Below the pieces are notes generated by a model. The model made no database searches, was not told the origin of the DNA, and was given only the letters and a program-made list of their open reading frames with translations. Source: Streptomyces sp. NBC_00536 (GTDB lineage: Bacteria; Actinomycetota; Actinomycetes; Streptomycetales; Streptomycetaceae). Taken from it: a stretch of 64,000 bases of DNA. The stretch is from positions 8,432,001 to 8,496,000 of the forward strand of contig NZ_CP107819.1 in the NCBI RefSeq assembly GCF_036346295.1, in the 5' to 3' direction. Within the stretch, counting starts at the first letter, position 1. Every line of letters starts with the position of its first letter. Of this stretch, positions 47,807 through 57,600 are shown piece after piece. The translations under genes were made by a program, and so were the position numbers.

Positions 47807-47849
47807 GTGGTTGATGAAGCGCTCGGAAATCGAGCGCTTCATCAACCAC
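47807..47849. repeat. 19-bp perfect inverted repeat
   Basis: GTGGTTGATGAAGCGCTCG (47807-47825) and its exact complement (47831-47849) around a 5-base loop. It lies exactly where the sense of the integrase fragment to its right ends, so it probably marks a rearrangement junction. Confidence 0.92.
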
Positions 47850-48103
47850 CAGCTCCCGCTTGACTTGGCGCAGAGAAGGAACCGGTACCACCGGAGCAGA
47901 TCCATGCCGAACGACCGGATCGTGGTCACCGGCCGACTGGCCGCCTGCAACTCAGCGAAGAACGACGCGACCGGAACGATCGGCAAGCCGCTCGGATCCA
48001 GCAGCCTGTACGGCTCATGCGGCTCGCCAGTCTCGACCAACCGCCCGATCTCAGGCAGCACTAAGCGCGACAGATCCCGCCCGGAACTCAGAGGATCAAC
48101 CAT
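47850..48103 (-). pseudogene. Tyrosine recombinase, N-terminal part
   Basis: From ATG/GTG 48103: LPEIGRLVETGEPHEPYRLL, VASFFAELQAASRPVTTIRSFGMDLLRWYRFL. This is the SAM-like core-binding domain of a phage-integrase-type recombinase. It ends at the 19-bp inverted repeat. The catalytic domain is missing here; a similar catalytic half without its head lies at 45 kb on the other strand. Confidence 0.65.
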
Positions 48104-48137
48104 GGCGGGGAAGCTAGCAGAAACCGGCCCTGACCTG

Positions 48138-49203
48138 CTAGAACGCTAGAGTTAGTTCAGTCAACGGGCCCCGTACTCGCGCGACGTTCTCGTGGACGAT
48201 CACTTTCTCATCGTTCGACAACTGCCGGTCGCGCATCCCCGGAACGACGCGTCCGGAGGCCGCCACGAACGCGTGGCAGGCGGTGATCAAGTCCAGGAAC
48301 TCCACCGAGCGGTCGATCCTCCTGATCGCCGGAGCGACGGGACTGGTCCGCTCGAATTCCTCGCGGGCTTGTCGGCCAAGCTCGACCTGGGCATGGTTGA
48401 CCTGGTGCCGGGCGGTGTCGTCCGACATCGCCCGGAAGGCGACGTCTGGCCTGCGCAGCAGGCCGGTGGTCACCGTCGCCGCCACGGTCTCGTCGCGGGT
48501 CAGCTCCTCAACCCGCCCTCACCCGGTCCTCCTGGCGGACTTGGGCGACGACGGTGGGCCGCCGCAGTAGATCACCGGTGACGACCGCGGCGACCCTCTC
48601 GTCCTCGACCAGGGTGTGGGCGGCACTGATCCGATCCTCCTGGCGGACCTGGGCAACCACTGCCGGGCGCCTGAGCAAGTCGCCAGCAACCACCGCGGCG
48701 ACCGCGTCCTCCCTTGCCAGGGTGTGGATCGCGCTGACCTTCTCCTGCGGAGTGATCGGCTTGGCGACCTGCCGACCGACCCTGCGTGAGGCGTCATCAC
48801 CGGTCCACCGGGACTTTCCCTCCGGCGGAGTACGGATCGCGAGGAACCGCGCTTCCTCGTCCTCGATGCTGGCCAAGATCCGGTGAATCGTGAAGGACAC
48901 ACCGGGCTGGCGGTGTTCCTCGGGGAAACGCGAGGCCGTCCACCGCAAGCTCTTGATCTGGGAGTACGACAGTCCGATGTCCTAGGCCAGGCGGAACAGT
49001 GAGTGCTTGACTGTGAACAGCTCATCGCCTCGCTCCGGAGGCCCCTGCTCGCGCATGGGCTCGATCTCCAAGGCGTAGTCCCCGATCGCGAACTGGCCCC
49101 GGCTCTGGGCCTCCACGATCTTGCGTAGTTCCGCGACGATCTGCTCGTAACGGTGGACGCTGACGCTGCCGACCTTGTCGGCACTCTCGATCTTCTCGGG
49201 CAT
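48138..49203 (-). pseudogene. DUF6192 (RacO-like) protein, multiply broken
   Basis: Reads from ATG 49203 (SVHRYEQIVAELRKIVEAQS, GQFAIGDYALEIEPM, FTVKHSLFRLA), meets TAG at 48982-48984, continues in the same frame (DIGLSYSQIKSLRWTASRF), and then gains one base in a G run near 48510. It resumes in the next frame (TRDETVAATVTTGLLRRPDVAFRAM, RHQVNHAQVELGRQAREEFE) and loses its C-terminus after HENVARVR. A roughly 36-residue unit (HTL..E..VAAVV.GDLLRRP.VVAQVRQEDR) occurs twice in tandem. Function of the family unknown; it is common on actinobacterial accessory DNA. Confidence 0.78.
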
Positions 49204-49401
49204 GGTGTTCACCACCCTGAGCGGGCCGGGGCACGGCCCCTCGGCCGTGGCAAGACGCGGCCCGCTGTCGTGACCGAGAGTCGAACCCACCTGCTGAAGA
49301 TCACAACAAGTGACCGGAAGAGACCTGAATCTGATCAGAAGTCTGATTCAGATGCGTTCGCCCAGTAGTCACTGTGACCGCTCTCCGAACGAATCGTTCC
49401 G

Positions 49402-49575
49402 TTACCGCCACGCCCTCATGACACACCGCCGTGAGCAGTAGACGGCATCCGAACGCGGATCCACCCCGGCCACCCAGGCTGTCCCGCACTCAGGACACAC
49501 CACCCGGCCCGCCCCGTTCAGCTCCGCCGCGACCCGGCACCGCAACCGACGGTCCCGTCGCCATGACCTGGCCCG
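49402..49575 (-). CDS. Small zinc-ribbon ORF
   Basis: A frame ending at TAA 49402 reads RCRVAAELNGAGRVVCPECG, AVYCSRRCVMRAWR: two CxxC-type knuckles as in tiny zinc-ribbon proteins of Streptomyces accessory elements. No good ATG or GTG start; TTG within the stretch is possible. Likely the tail of a lost gene. Confidence 0.4.
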   Translation of the reverse strand, partial: RARSWRRDRRLRCRVAAELNGAGRVVCPECGTAWVAGVDPRSDAVYCSRRCVMRAWR

Positions 49576-50009
49576 ACATGCCGTCTAGCAGAACCGTGTG
49601 CTCGGCCGCGAAGCCGGCCTCAGCCGGTCCCCGCAGCCCCCGCACACCCGCTCTCCGGGCCGCCCGGACCCCTCGGACACCACTACAGGCTAAAGCCTCA
49701 GGCCCATCGAAAACGGGGATATGGATCAGGCACTGAGGCACTCCGAGACCCTCGACGCGGATGTCACCGGCTTCACCGGGGCGGCGGCACGCCCCCGTCA
49801 CCTTATGGTCCAGCTGCTCGATGGCCGGACGGCCCGCTCCCAGCAGCTGACCGCACCGCTGGCCGCGCAGGTCGCCCTCTTCCTCCGGGGAGCCGGCCGG
49901 CCACAGAGGCCCGTATGTCGGACGGGGAGTCCACCGGCCTCCGCAACGTCTACTACGCCCCATTCAACCAACCGCTGGACTACTGAACATCCCCTGACCG
50001 GCCCGTCTA
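49576..50009. other. Intergenic scar left of the IS5-type element
   Basis: No supported gene. A + frame (49721-50041) has a briefly protein-like stretch (MVQLLDGRTARSQQLTAPLAAQVALFLRGAG) but runs into the IS and is unassigned. Confidence 0.35.
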
Positions 50010-50890
50010 AGGGTTGTCCCGTAACCGCAGGTCACGGATGAGGTGATCTTGGAGTGGCTGGTGTGATCACGGCGTTGGAGCCGTCCTGGATAGGTCCCTT
50101 CACTGGGCTGAGCCCGCGCTGCTTCGGCAAGTTGGTGACTGCCGTACGGCGCGAGACCTCCGCCGAACTCCAGCGTGGACGGCCCTGGGGGCTCCCGCTG
50201 GAGGACTGCATTCTGCTGGTGGCGGCCTACTGGCGCACAAACCTGACCATGCGCCAGATCGCCCCGCTGTTCGGCATCTCGAAGTCGACGGCAGACCGGA
50301 TCATCGGACACCTCGGGCCGCTGCTCGCGCTCCGACCAAGGAAGCGGTTCGCGAAGGACACCGTGCTCATCGTCGACGGAACCCTGGTGCCCACCCGCGA
50401 CCACGCGATCGCCGAGCAATCGAAGAACTACCGCTATTCCACAGCCCATCAGGTGGTCATCGACGCCGACACCCGCCTGGTCGTCGTGGTCGGCCGGCCC
50501 CTGCCGGGCAACCGTCACGACTCCCGCGGCTGGGAGGAATCCGGCGCCAAAGCCGCCGTCGGCAAGACGATGACCATAGCCGACGGCGGCTACCAGGGCA
50601 CCGGGCTGGTCATCCCGCACCGCCGCCGCAAAGGCGAGGAACTCCCGGATTGGAAGGAGAGGCACAACCGCTCGCACAAACAGGTGAGGGCCCGCGTCGA
50701 GCACACCTTCGCCCGCATGAAGGGCTGGAAGATCCTGCGCGACTGCCGCCTCAAAGGCGACGGCGTCCACGACGCCATCCTCGGCATCGCCCGCCTGCAC
50801 AACCTCACCCTCGCCGCCGGATAGACCACCGAGCGGCACGACTGCCGTCCTTGCCCTCGCCAGCTCCAAGATCAGTTACGGGACAAGCCT
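50010..50890 (+). mobile_element. IS5-family (ISL2-like) element, complete, TA duplication
   Basis: Ends AGGGTTGTCCCGTAAC (50010) and, inverted, AGGCTTGTCCCGTAAC (ending 50890) are near-perfect terminal repeats. TA flanks both sides (50008-50009 and 50891-50892). 881 bp with one intact transposase gene. Confidence 0.9.
50054..50824 (+). CDS. IS5-family transposase (HTH + DDE_4)
   Basis: 256 residues from GTG 50054. Helix-turn-helix (NLTMRQIAPLFGISKSTADRI) followed by the DDE core: VLIVDGTLVPTRDH (Asp), MTIADGGYQGTGLV (Asp) and RARVEHTFARMKGWKIL (Glu). Intact, in an intact element, so probably mobile. Confidence 0.92.
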   Translation: MAGVITALEPSWIGPFTGLSPRCFGKLVTAVRRETSAELQRGRPWGLPLEDCILLVAAYWRTNLTMRQIAPLFGISKSTADRIIGHLGPLLALRPRKRFAKDTVLIVDGTLVPTRDHAIAEQSKNYRYSTAHQVVIDADTRLVVVVGRPLPGNRHDSRGWEESGAKAAVGKTMTIADGGYQGTGLVIPHRRRKGEELPDWKERHNRSHKQVRARVEHTFARMKGWKILRDCRLKGDGVHDAILGIARLHNLTLAAG

Positions 50891-50957
50891 TACACGATCA
50901 CCGGGACTTTGAAAACGCCCCTGGGTGGGGATCCTACGTAACCCCGGTCTGCCCGTA

Positions 50958-51003
50958 TATAGATGCAGGGGCTGAACCGAATGGTTCAGCCCCTGCATCT
51001 ATA
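50958..51003. terminator. 21-bp perfect hairpin
   Basis: Arms at 50958-50978 and 50983-51003 are exact complements around GAAT; the stem includes GATGCAGGGGCTGAACC. No T tract. Probably a strong transcription stop between the IS and the toxin-immunity operon, or a relic of a mobile-element end. Confidence 0.65.
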
Positions 51004-51054
51004 CGATGAGTAACTGCTGGCGACAGGCGTTCAGCAGCAGTTTTCGCTTAACCT

Positions 51055-51083
51055 CTTAACCTCCTTAGGGTCAGGAGGTTAAG
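51055..51083 (-). terminator. Hairpin after the immunity gene
   Basis: CTTAACCTCC (51055-51064) and its complement (51074-51083), 9-base loop, directly after the stop of the SUKH gene on minus. A further copy of TTAACCTC lies just beyond (51048-51054). Confidence 0.6.
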
Positions 51084-51614
51084 TCAGTCTGCTTCCACAG
51101 TGGGTGAGGAACCAGGAAAGTCGGGAGGGAGACCCTCTGGGGCAACCTCTCCTGAAACCAAACCGGAAAGGTAGTCGGTCAGATTCCCGCTGAACTCGCA
51201 CCAGTCGTCGTTGGCCCCCCTTACGACGATGGTCCACTGGTCAGGGTCATCGCCTGAAGTCCGCCAGTAGAAGCCATCCCCATCGCATGAACTTCCCCAG
51301 CAGATGAGACCGTCTTGTTCCGGGTGTGGAACGTACCCGCGCGCCCTTCCTTGGTTCCGGAGTTCACCCACTTCGCGCGTACCATTTCGGACGCCCTTAA
51401 TGAAGTACTGCTCCTCTCCAGCTTTCGGGATGAGTACAGCGAGAAATTCATCCAGCGTGAATGGCGGATACTTTCGAGCTAGATCCAAGTAGTCCGAAGG
51501 TAGCCTCGTGTCAAGATCTCGGAAGACTTGCTGCCAATCGATCTCGCCGATTGATCCGGACGACTGAATGAAAGATAGTGCCGGTAGCACTCTCTCAAGC
51601 CTTTGCAAACTCAA
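51084..51614 (-). CDS. SUKH-type (SMI1/KNR4) immunity protein
   Basis: 176 acidic residues with the SUKH outline: LPSDYLDLARKYPPFTLDEFLAVL near the N-terminus, LICWGSSCDGDGFYWRTSGDDPDQWTIVV in the middle and FSGNLTDYLSGLVSG near the end. The start overlaps the stop of the Rhs toxin gene by four bases (ATGA), the classical toxin-immunity layout. It should bind and block the nuclease tip of the Rhs protein inside the producer. A hairpin follows its stop. Confidence 0.82.
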   Translation of the reverse strand: MSLQRLERVLPALSFIQSSGSIGEIDWQQVFRDLDTRLPSDYLDLARKYPPFTLDEFLAVLIPKAGEEQYFIKGVRNGTREVGELRNQGRARGYVPHPEQDGLICWGSSCDGDGFYWRTSGDDPDQWTIVVRGANDDWCEFSGNLTDYLSGLVSGEVAPEGLPPDFPGSSPTVEAD

Positions 51615-54600
51615 CAGACCGCCGCCTTTCCAGGTCGATTGCCGATCTTAACAGAGAATAGCTGCCCGGCTTCGGTCGCTGCATCCATGCGGATCGCTGT
51701 TGGGAGGTTACTCCGGCCGTCGGCGTACTCGAGTTGCCCCGAATACAGCACCTTCCGTCCGGCTGCCAGCTCATCCGCCATCCTGGACTCACATTTCTCC
51801 ATGACGGGAAAATTCATATCCCGAACGCCGGTGAACATGTTTTCCTTCACCCAGTCGCCATGGAATCGGTCCCCAATGATGTGGGAGCGATTGAAAACCC
51901 ATTCGCCGTTCCGATCCTTCACCCCGAGGTATCCCGGCGGGTTCCACTTGCCCTTCCGAGGACTGCGGGAGTTGGGTGGCTTAAGGTCGCCTGGGCACAT
52001 TAGAGCTCGCGCACCCGTGGGTGCTCCATCTACGAGCGGTTGATAATCGTAGCGCTCGCTCCTGGGTCGGCTGCAGGGGTCATCGTCGCCATTTCCGTTT
52101 CCGGTAAGCCCGGTTCCTGCGTTGACGCTGCCCTGGAGTGCGGTCACCTGGTCAGGGGTGAGCTGATTATTGCCTTGGAGAATTCGGAGAATATCCGCAG
52201 CTCCATACACGGAATCCCACCCGCCGCCGAGCGTCCAAGTCGCATTGCCGACCGCAGCTCCGTCGACTGTGGCCTGGTGCGTCGGTGCCGGAACGGCGTG
52301 CGAGCCCTTGTTCGGGTTCTGGATGATCGGAGGCGCAGGCAGGACGTGGCGCGGGTACTCGCGGGTGCGCGTGTTGCACCTGGTGTAGCAGCGTCCGCCT
52401 CCTCCGCCTCCTCCTCCGCCTCCCCTGGACCCACTAGCCGCTTCTCCTATCGCCTCGTAGTTGTCACCGCGACTGGGAGCTGTGCCAACTCCGCACAACC
52501 AGTGGTTACAGGAGGCGCCGAAGTGGCCAGGGCTCCAACCCCACCGGCCGTCATCCTGAGTTCGAGCATACTGCTGGGCCCAGTAGGAGTAACTCGTCGT
52601 GGGGCGCGAGATCATTCCGAGCAGACCCAGGAGACCGCCGCCACGGAAGCCGGGGCCGGGTCGGCCGGGCGGGCTGAGTCGAATGGGCGGCCGAACGGGC
52701 GGTCGAACGGGCTCTACATACGAATCGCTGGGGCGGTCGAGAATCATGCGATGCCCCGACGGGTCCGTGCCGTTCAGGGGGCTGGCGTTGGCGTATGTGT
52801 AGCGGTTTGCCTGGGCTGATGGGTTCGGGTCCAGTTGCCAGGTGTCGCGGCTGGTGAAGCTGCCGGTGCCCGGTTGGTACCAGCGGGCTGCCATGTTCAC
52901 TTCGCCGCTGGTGGGGTCGGTCCAGCCCGACTGGTAGCCGACGTTGGGGTTGGTTCCGCTGGTTGAGGTGGTCTTGCCGAAGGGGTCGTAGGCGCGGGAG
53001 CCACTGACGGCGGTCCCGTCGGGGCCCAGGCTGGCGACGAGGTCGGAGTGCTGGTTGGTGACGGCGAGGCGGGCCGTGTCGGCCTGGCCTGTGGTGGCGG
53101 TGGCCAGGAGGGCGCCGCCGGTGCTGCGGGTGTAGGTGGTGGTGGCGTCGGTGACCAGGTTGTTGGATCCGCCGTCGTAGGTGAAGGCGTTTCCGTTGTG
53201 GGTCAGGACGCGGTCGAGGCTGTCGTATGTGAAGTTGCTGGTCCCGTTGGTGACGGTGCGCTCGAAGGCGTCCGACTGGGTCTGGCGGGTGTTGTTGGCG
53301 TCAGCGGTGTCCGTGATCGTCTTCTCGGTACCGCTGGCGCTGTACGCGTAGTTCTCGGTACCCCAGGTCTCCAAGCGGTTTCGGGAGTCGTAGGTGCCGG
53401 TGATGCTGCCGCGTTTGGTGAGGTTTCCGGCCTTGTCCCACTCGTAGGGAACGTTGGTGGTGCCGTCGTTCCATGAGGTCAGGCGGCCGGCGAGGTCGTA
53501 GGAGTAGGTGTTTGCGGCTGCCCCGGTCGTGCCGGTGGTGGTCTTCTTCAGCATCTGGTCGGCGAGGTCGTAGTCGTAGGCCTGGCCTTGGACGTCGCCT
53601 CCGGACGCGTTGGTGACGGCGTCCTTGGTGAGGCGTCCGAGGCTGTCGTAGGTGTAGGCCCGCTTGGCGGTGACCTGGTACTGGTCGCCGTTCTTACGGG
53701 CGTACTGCTCCTGGCTGGGACGGCCTGCCGCGTCGAAGTCGCTCCAGATTCCCGAACCCGTCAGCGGGTCGATGGTGGAGTCGAGGCGGCCGGCCGTGTC
53801 ATAGGTGAAGACCGTGGTGCCTGCCGCGTCCTTGCGCGAGGTCATTGATCCGTCGGCGTCGTAGGCGTAGACGGAGTTGCCCGAAGGGCCGCCGGAGGAC
53901 AGCAGTTGTCCGCGGTCGTTGTAGGTGTAGGTGTTGTCCGAGAGAACGCCGCCTCCGCCGGAGCCGGTCATGCGTCCGGCCAGGTCGTAGGAGAGCGTGC
54001 GGGGCCGCGTGGTCACGGCCGTGCCGGTGCCGGTCTCGTTGGTGAGGCGGCCGAGGGCATCGTAGGTGCGTTGGCGCTTGACCCCGCCGGGCAGCTGTTC
54101 GGTGACCGCCTGCCCTGCGGCGTCGTACACCGTGGTCCAGGTGCGGACGTCCGTGGTCCAGTGCTGGGTGGTAGCGGGTTCGATGGTCGACTCCGGCAGA
54201 CCCCACGGGGTGAAGGCGTAGTACGTCGCCTTGCCGCGGCCGTCGGTGAGACGCGTGCGGTTGCCCGCTGCGTCGTAGCCGAAGGTGGTGGTGATGGAGT
54301 CCGACGCGCTGACGGGCTCGGTCTGGCTGGTCATCCGGCCGAGCGCGTCGTAGGCGTAGGTCCGCCGCGCGCCGGTAGCCGAGAGCGAAGCCGTCGTGTT
54401 GCCGTCGGCGTCGTATTCGGAGGAGGCCGTACGCAGCGGGGTGCTGCCGGTGCCGTAGTCGGTGATGGCGGTGGGCTTGCCGAGTGCGTTGTACGCCGTC
54501 GTGGTCTTGCGGCCGGTGGCGTCGGTGGTCTCGGTCGTGCGGCCGATGCCGTCGTAGGCCGACTTGGTGATGCCTCCCATGGGGTTGGTGACCGTTATGG

Positions 54601-57600
54601 CTTCGCCCGCGGTGTTGTGTGTGACCGAGGTCTTGCGGCCGCCGGGAGTGGTGGAGGCGACCTGGTTGTTCGCGTCGTCCCAGGTGTAGCGGGAGACCAG
54701 GTTCTGCAGGAGGGGCTTGCGTTCGACGGTGGTCGCGGTCAGTTGGCGGCCGAGTTCGTCGTAGGTGGATTCGGTGCGGGCTCCGGTCGGGTCGGTGGCC
54801 GAGAGGGGCAGGCCGGTCGGGGTCCAGGTGTAGGTGCTGACGCCGCCGCCCGACAATGCCGTGTTGGTGTTGTTGAAGGTGGTAGCTCCCGGGGTCTGCA
54901 GCGCTGTTCCGGTGCCGTCGAGTGAGGGATCCGTCTTGCGGACGAGGTTGCCCAGTTGGTCGTAGGCGAAGTACGTCGCACGGCCCAGCGGGTCCGTGGT
55001 CGAGGCCCGCCGACCGAGCTGGTCGTACGTCGTGCGAGCGACGGCGGTGATCTTCGCTCCGCCCGCGGGGGTGTAGTCCGGAAGCGTGACGGCCGTGGGA
55101 CGTCCCAGCTTGTCGGTCTCGGTACGGGTCGTCATGCCGCGTGCGTCGCGCGCTTCGGTGGCTTCGCCGAAGGTGTTGTAGCCGGTGAGGGTCTTGGGCG
55201 TGACCGTGCCTGCTGCCGCGCCGTTCTCCTCGGCCTGTACCTGGGGTGCGGTCTGCTCGACGAGACGGCCGAGATCGTCGTAGCGGCTGGCGCTGGTGTT
55301 ACCGCGCGGGGTGGTCTCGGTCAGCGGGAGTCCGCGCTGGTCGAAGGTCGTGGTGGTGGTGCGCGTATCGGTGCCGTCCGTGGTGGTCGACTTCGTGGGA
55401 TTGCCCGCCGTGTCGTACGCCGTGCTGATGGTCAGCTTCTTGTCGGAGCCGTCGATCGACTGCGTCGCTTCGATGACCCGGTCGTCACCGTCGTAGGTCG
55501 CGGTCGTGACCCGGTTGAGGCCGTTGGGGTCGAAGACCGTGCGTATGGTGCGCCCCGTGGCGTCGACCGTGTGGGTCGCCGTGGCACGGCCGCCGCCGGT
55601 CGTCTGGCTGCTGAGGTTGCCTGCGCCGTCGTAGCCGTTGCTTTCCAGAACGACATCGCGCTTGGTTCCGTCGGCCTGGGTGAGGCCCTTCGCCGTCACC
55701 GTGGCCTTGAGGCCGTCGTCGAAGTAAGTGAACGCGGTGGTCGCGCCCATGGCGTCCGTGGTGGAGGCGAGGCGGCCCGCCGGGTCGTAGGCGTGGGAGA
55801 CCAGCACCAGGTCGTGGATCTGACCGGACGGATCGCCCGTCCAGTCCTTCAGGACCGACTCGGCCAGGTTGCCGCGCTTGGTGAAGGAGTGGGTGACGAC
55901 GTTGCCCGCGGCATCCGTCTCCCCCACGACACGGCCCACCGGGTCGTGAGTGAAGATGCTCTCGTTGCCGGCCGGGTCGATCACGCTCTCATTGAGGCCG
56001 TGCGTGTCGTACCGGTACGTCGTCGTCCGCGTCGCGTCCCCGCCCGTCGTGTCCTGGGTGGACTCGGTGAGCAGCAGACCGTCCGCGTCGTAGGTGCGGT
56101 TGATCTGAGCGGTGTGGGTGACGCCGGTGGCCTCGTTCCTGATGCCGGGGCCGGTCTGCGAGGAGATGTGGGACATGGCGTTGTAGACGGAGGTCGTGGT
56201 CACACCCGCGGGCGTGCTGTCGGAGGTCTGGGTCTCGGACAGCTTGCGGCCCATGCCGTCGTACGTGTAGATGGTGACGAGGCCGGACGGGGCGGTCGAC
56301 TTCGCCAGGTCACCGTTGGCGAAGTAGGCGTACACGGTGGTCGCGCCACCCGTGCTCTTCTTCGTCGCGACCAGGCCTGCGGGCGTCGTGCCTCCGCCCA
56401 CTGCGGCTTCGGCACCCGTGGTGTAGGTCGTGCCGGAGGTGCGGCCGTCGGCGAGGGTCACGGTGTCGGGCAGGCCGAGCGCCGTGTACGACGTGGTGGT
56501 CCGGAAGCGGTTGTCGCCCGCTCCGGTGGAGCGCCCGTCCCGGATGGCCGTCGGCTTGCCGTTCCTGGGGTCCAGGGGGTCGGCGGGGTTGGAATAGTAG
56601 TCGGCGAACGCGGTCCAGCAGGAGTTGCTGTCCCGGCAGGTGGTCGTCGAGACGGTGTTGCCGCGCTCGTCGTGGCCGGTGACCGCGGAGTGGCCGTTGG
56701 GGTCGGTGACCGTGTGGAGGAAGCCGCCGGTGTCGTAGGCGTACGTCGTCACACCGCCGTCGGCGTTGGTCGAGGCGGTGCGACGCTGCCCCCGCACGGC
56801 GTCGTAGGTGGTGCTGGTCTTGACACCCATGGGGTCGGTGACGGTCACGGTCGAGGCGAGGGAAGAGCCTGACGCGCGGGTGCGGGCGTTGTAGTGCTTG
56901 GCGATCTGCTCACCCGTGAGGGGAGTCGAGTAGACGGCGACCTCGTCCATCTGACCGGTGAAGTAGCTGAGGTCACCGGGAGAGGCGGGCCAGAACTTGG
57001 TGTAGCCGGCTCCTATGTAGGTGTACTTGCTGGTCTGGTGCTGGACGGGTGCATTGGAGGCCTGGGCGACCTGGGTGCCGTCCAGGTAGAGGGTCTGCGT
57101 CGATCCCTGGGCGGTGATCGCCGCATGGTGCCACTGGTCGTCGGTCACTGTGGCGGCCGAGGCGTTGGTGGGCGTGACCCCGGCGGTGAAGTATTGGCCG
57201 TGGAGTTTGTTGTCGGACCCGACGTAGAGCACGGGCGCCCAGGTACCCGACGCTTCTGGCAGGGGCCGGTCCTGGTTGCTGAGGAGCACACCCGGCTTCG
57301 CGGTCTTGAACCAGAGTTCGACCGAGAGGTCGGTGTCGGGAATGATCCCGGCGCCGGGGAGCTGGGCGTAGCCGTCCCCCTTGAATTCGGCTGCCGTACG
57401 GTCCCCGATGCCGAACGCGCCGGTGGTGGCGAGAGCAGCCTTGGTGTAGGTGCCGTCGCCCGCCGTTGCCGCGATCTTGTTGCGGACGACGGTGCCGCCC
57501 GTCTCGTCAAGCTGCCAGTAGCTGACCGGGGCGTCGGCCATCACAGCGCCCTGATACTCGCCGCCGCTTCCGGCGACCAAGCGGGTACGGGCCTTGTAGT

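Noticed and set aside
47807..47849. 19-bp palindrome considered as a terminator for the NADAR gene
   Set aside because: It lies 69 bases beyond the stop and coincides with a recombinase breakpoint; no T tract. Kept as a repeat instead.
50958..51003. 21-bp hairpin considered as an attachment site or CRISPR-like repeat
   Set aside because: It occurs once only, with no spacer array and no integrase next to it; a terminator or element relic is simpler.
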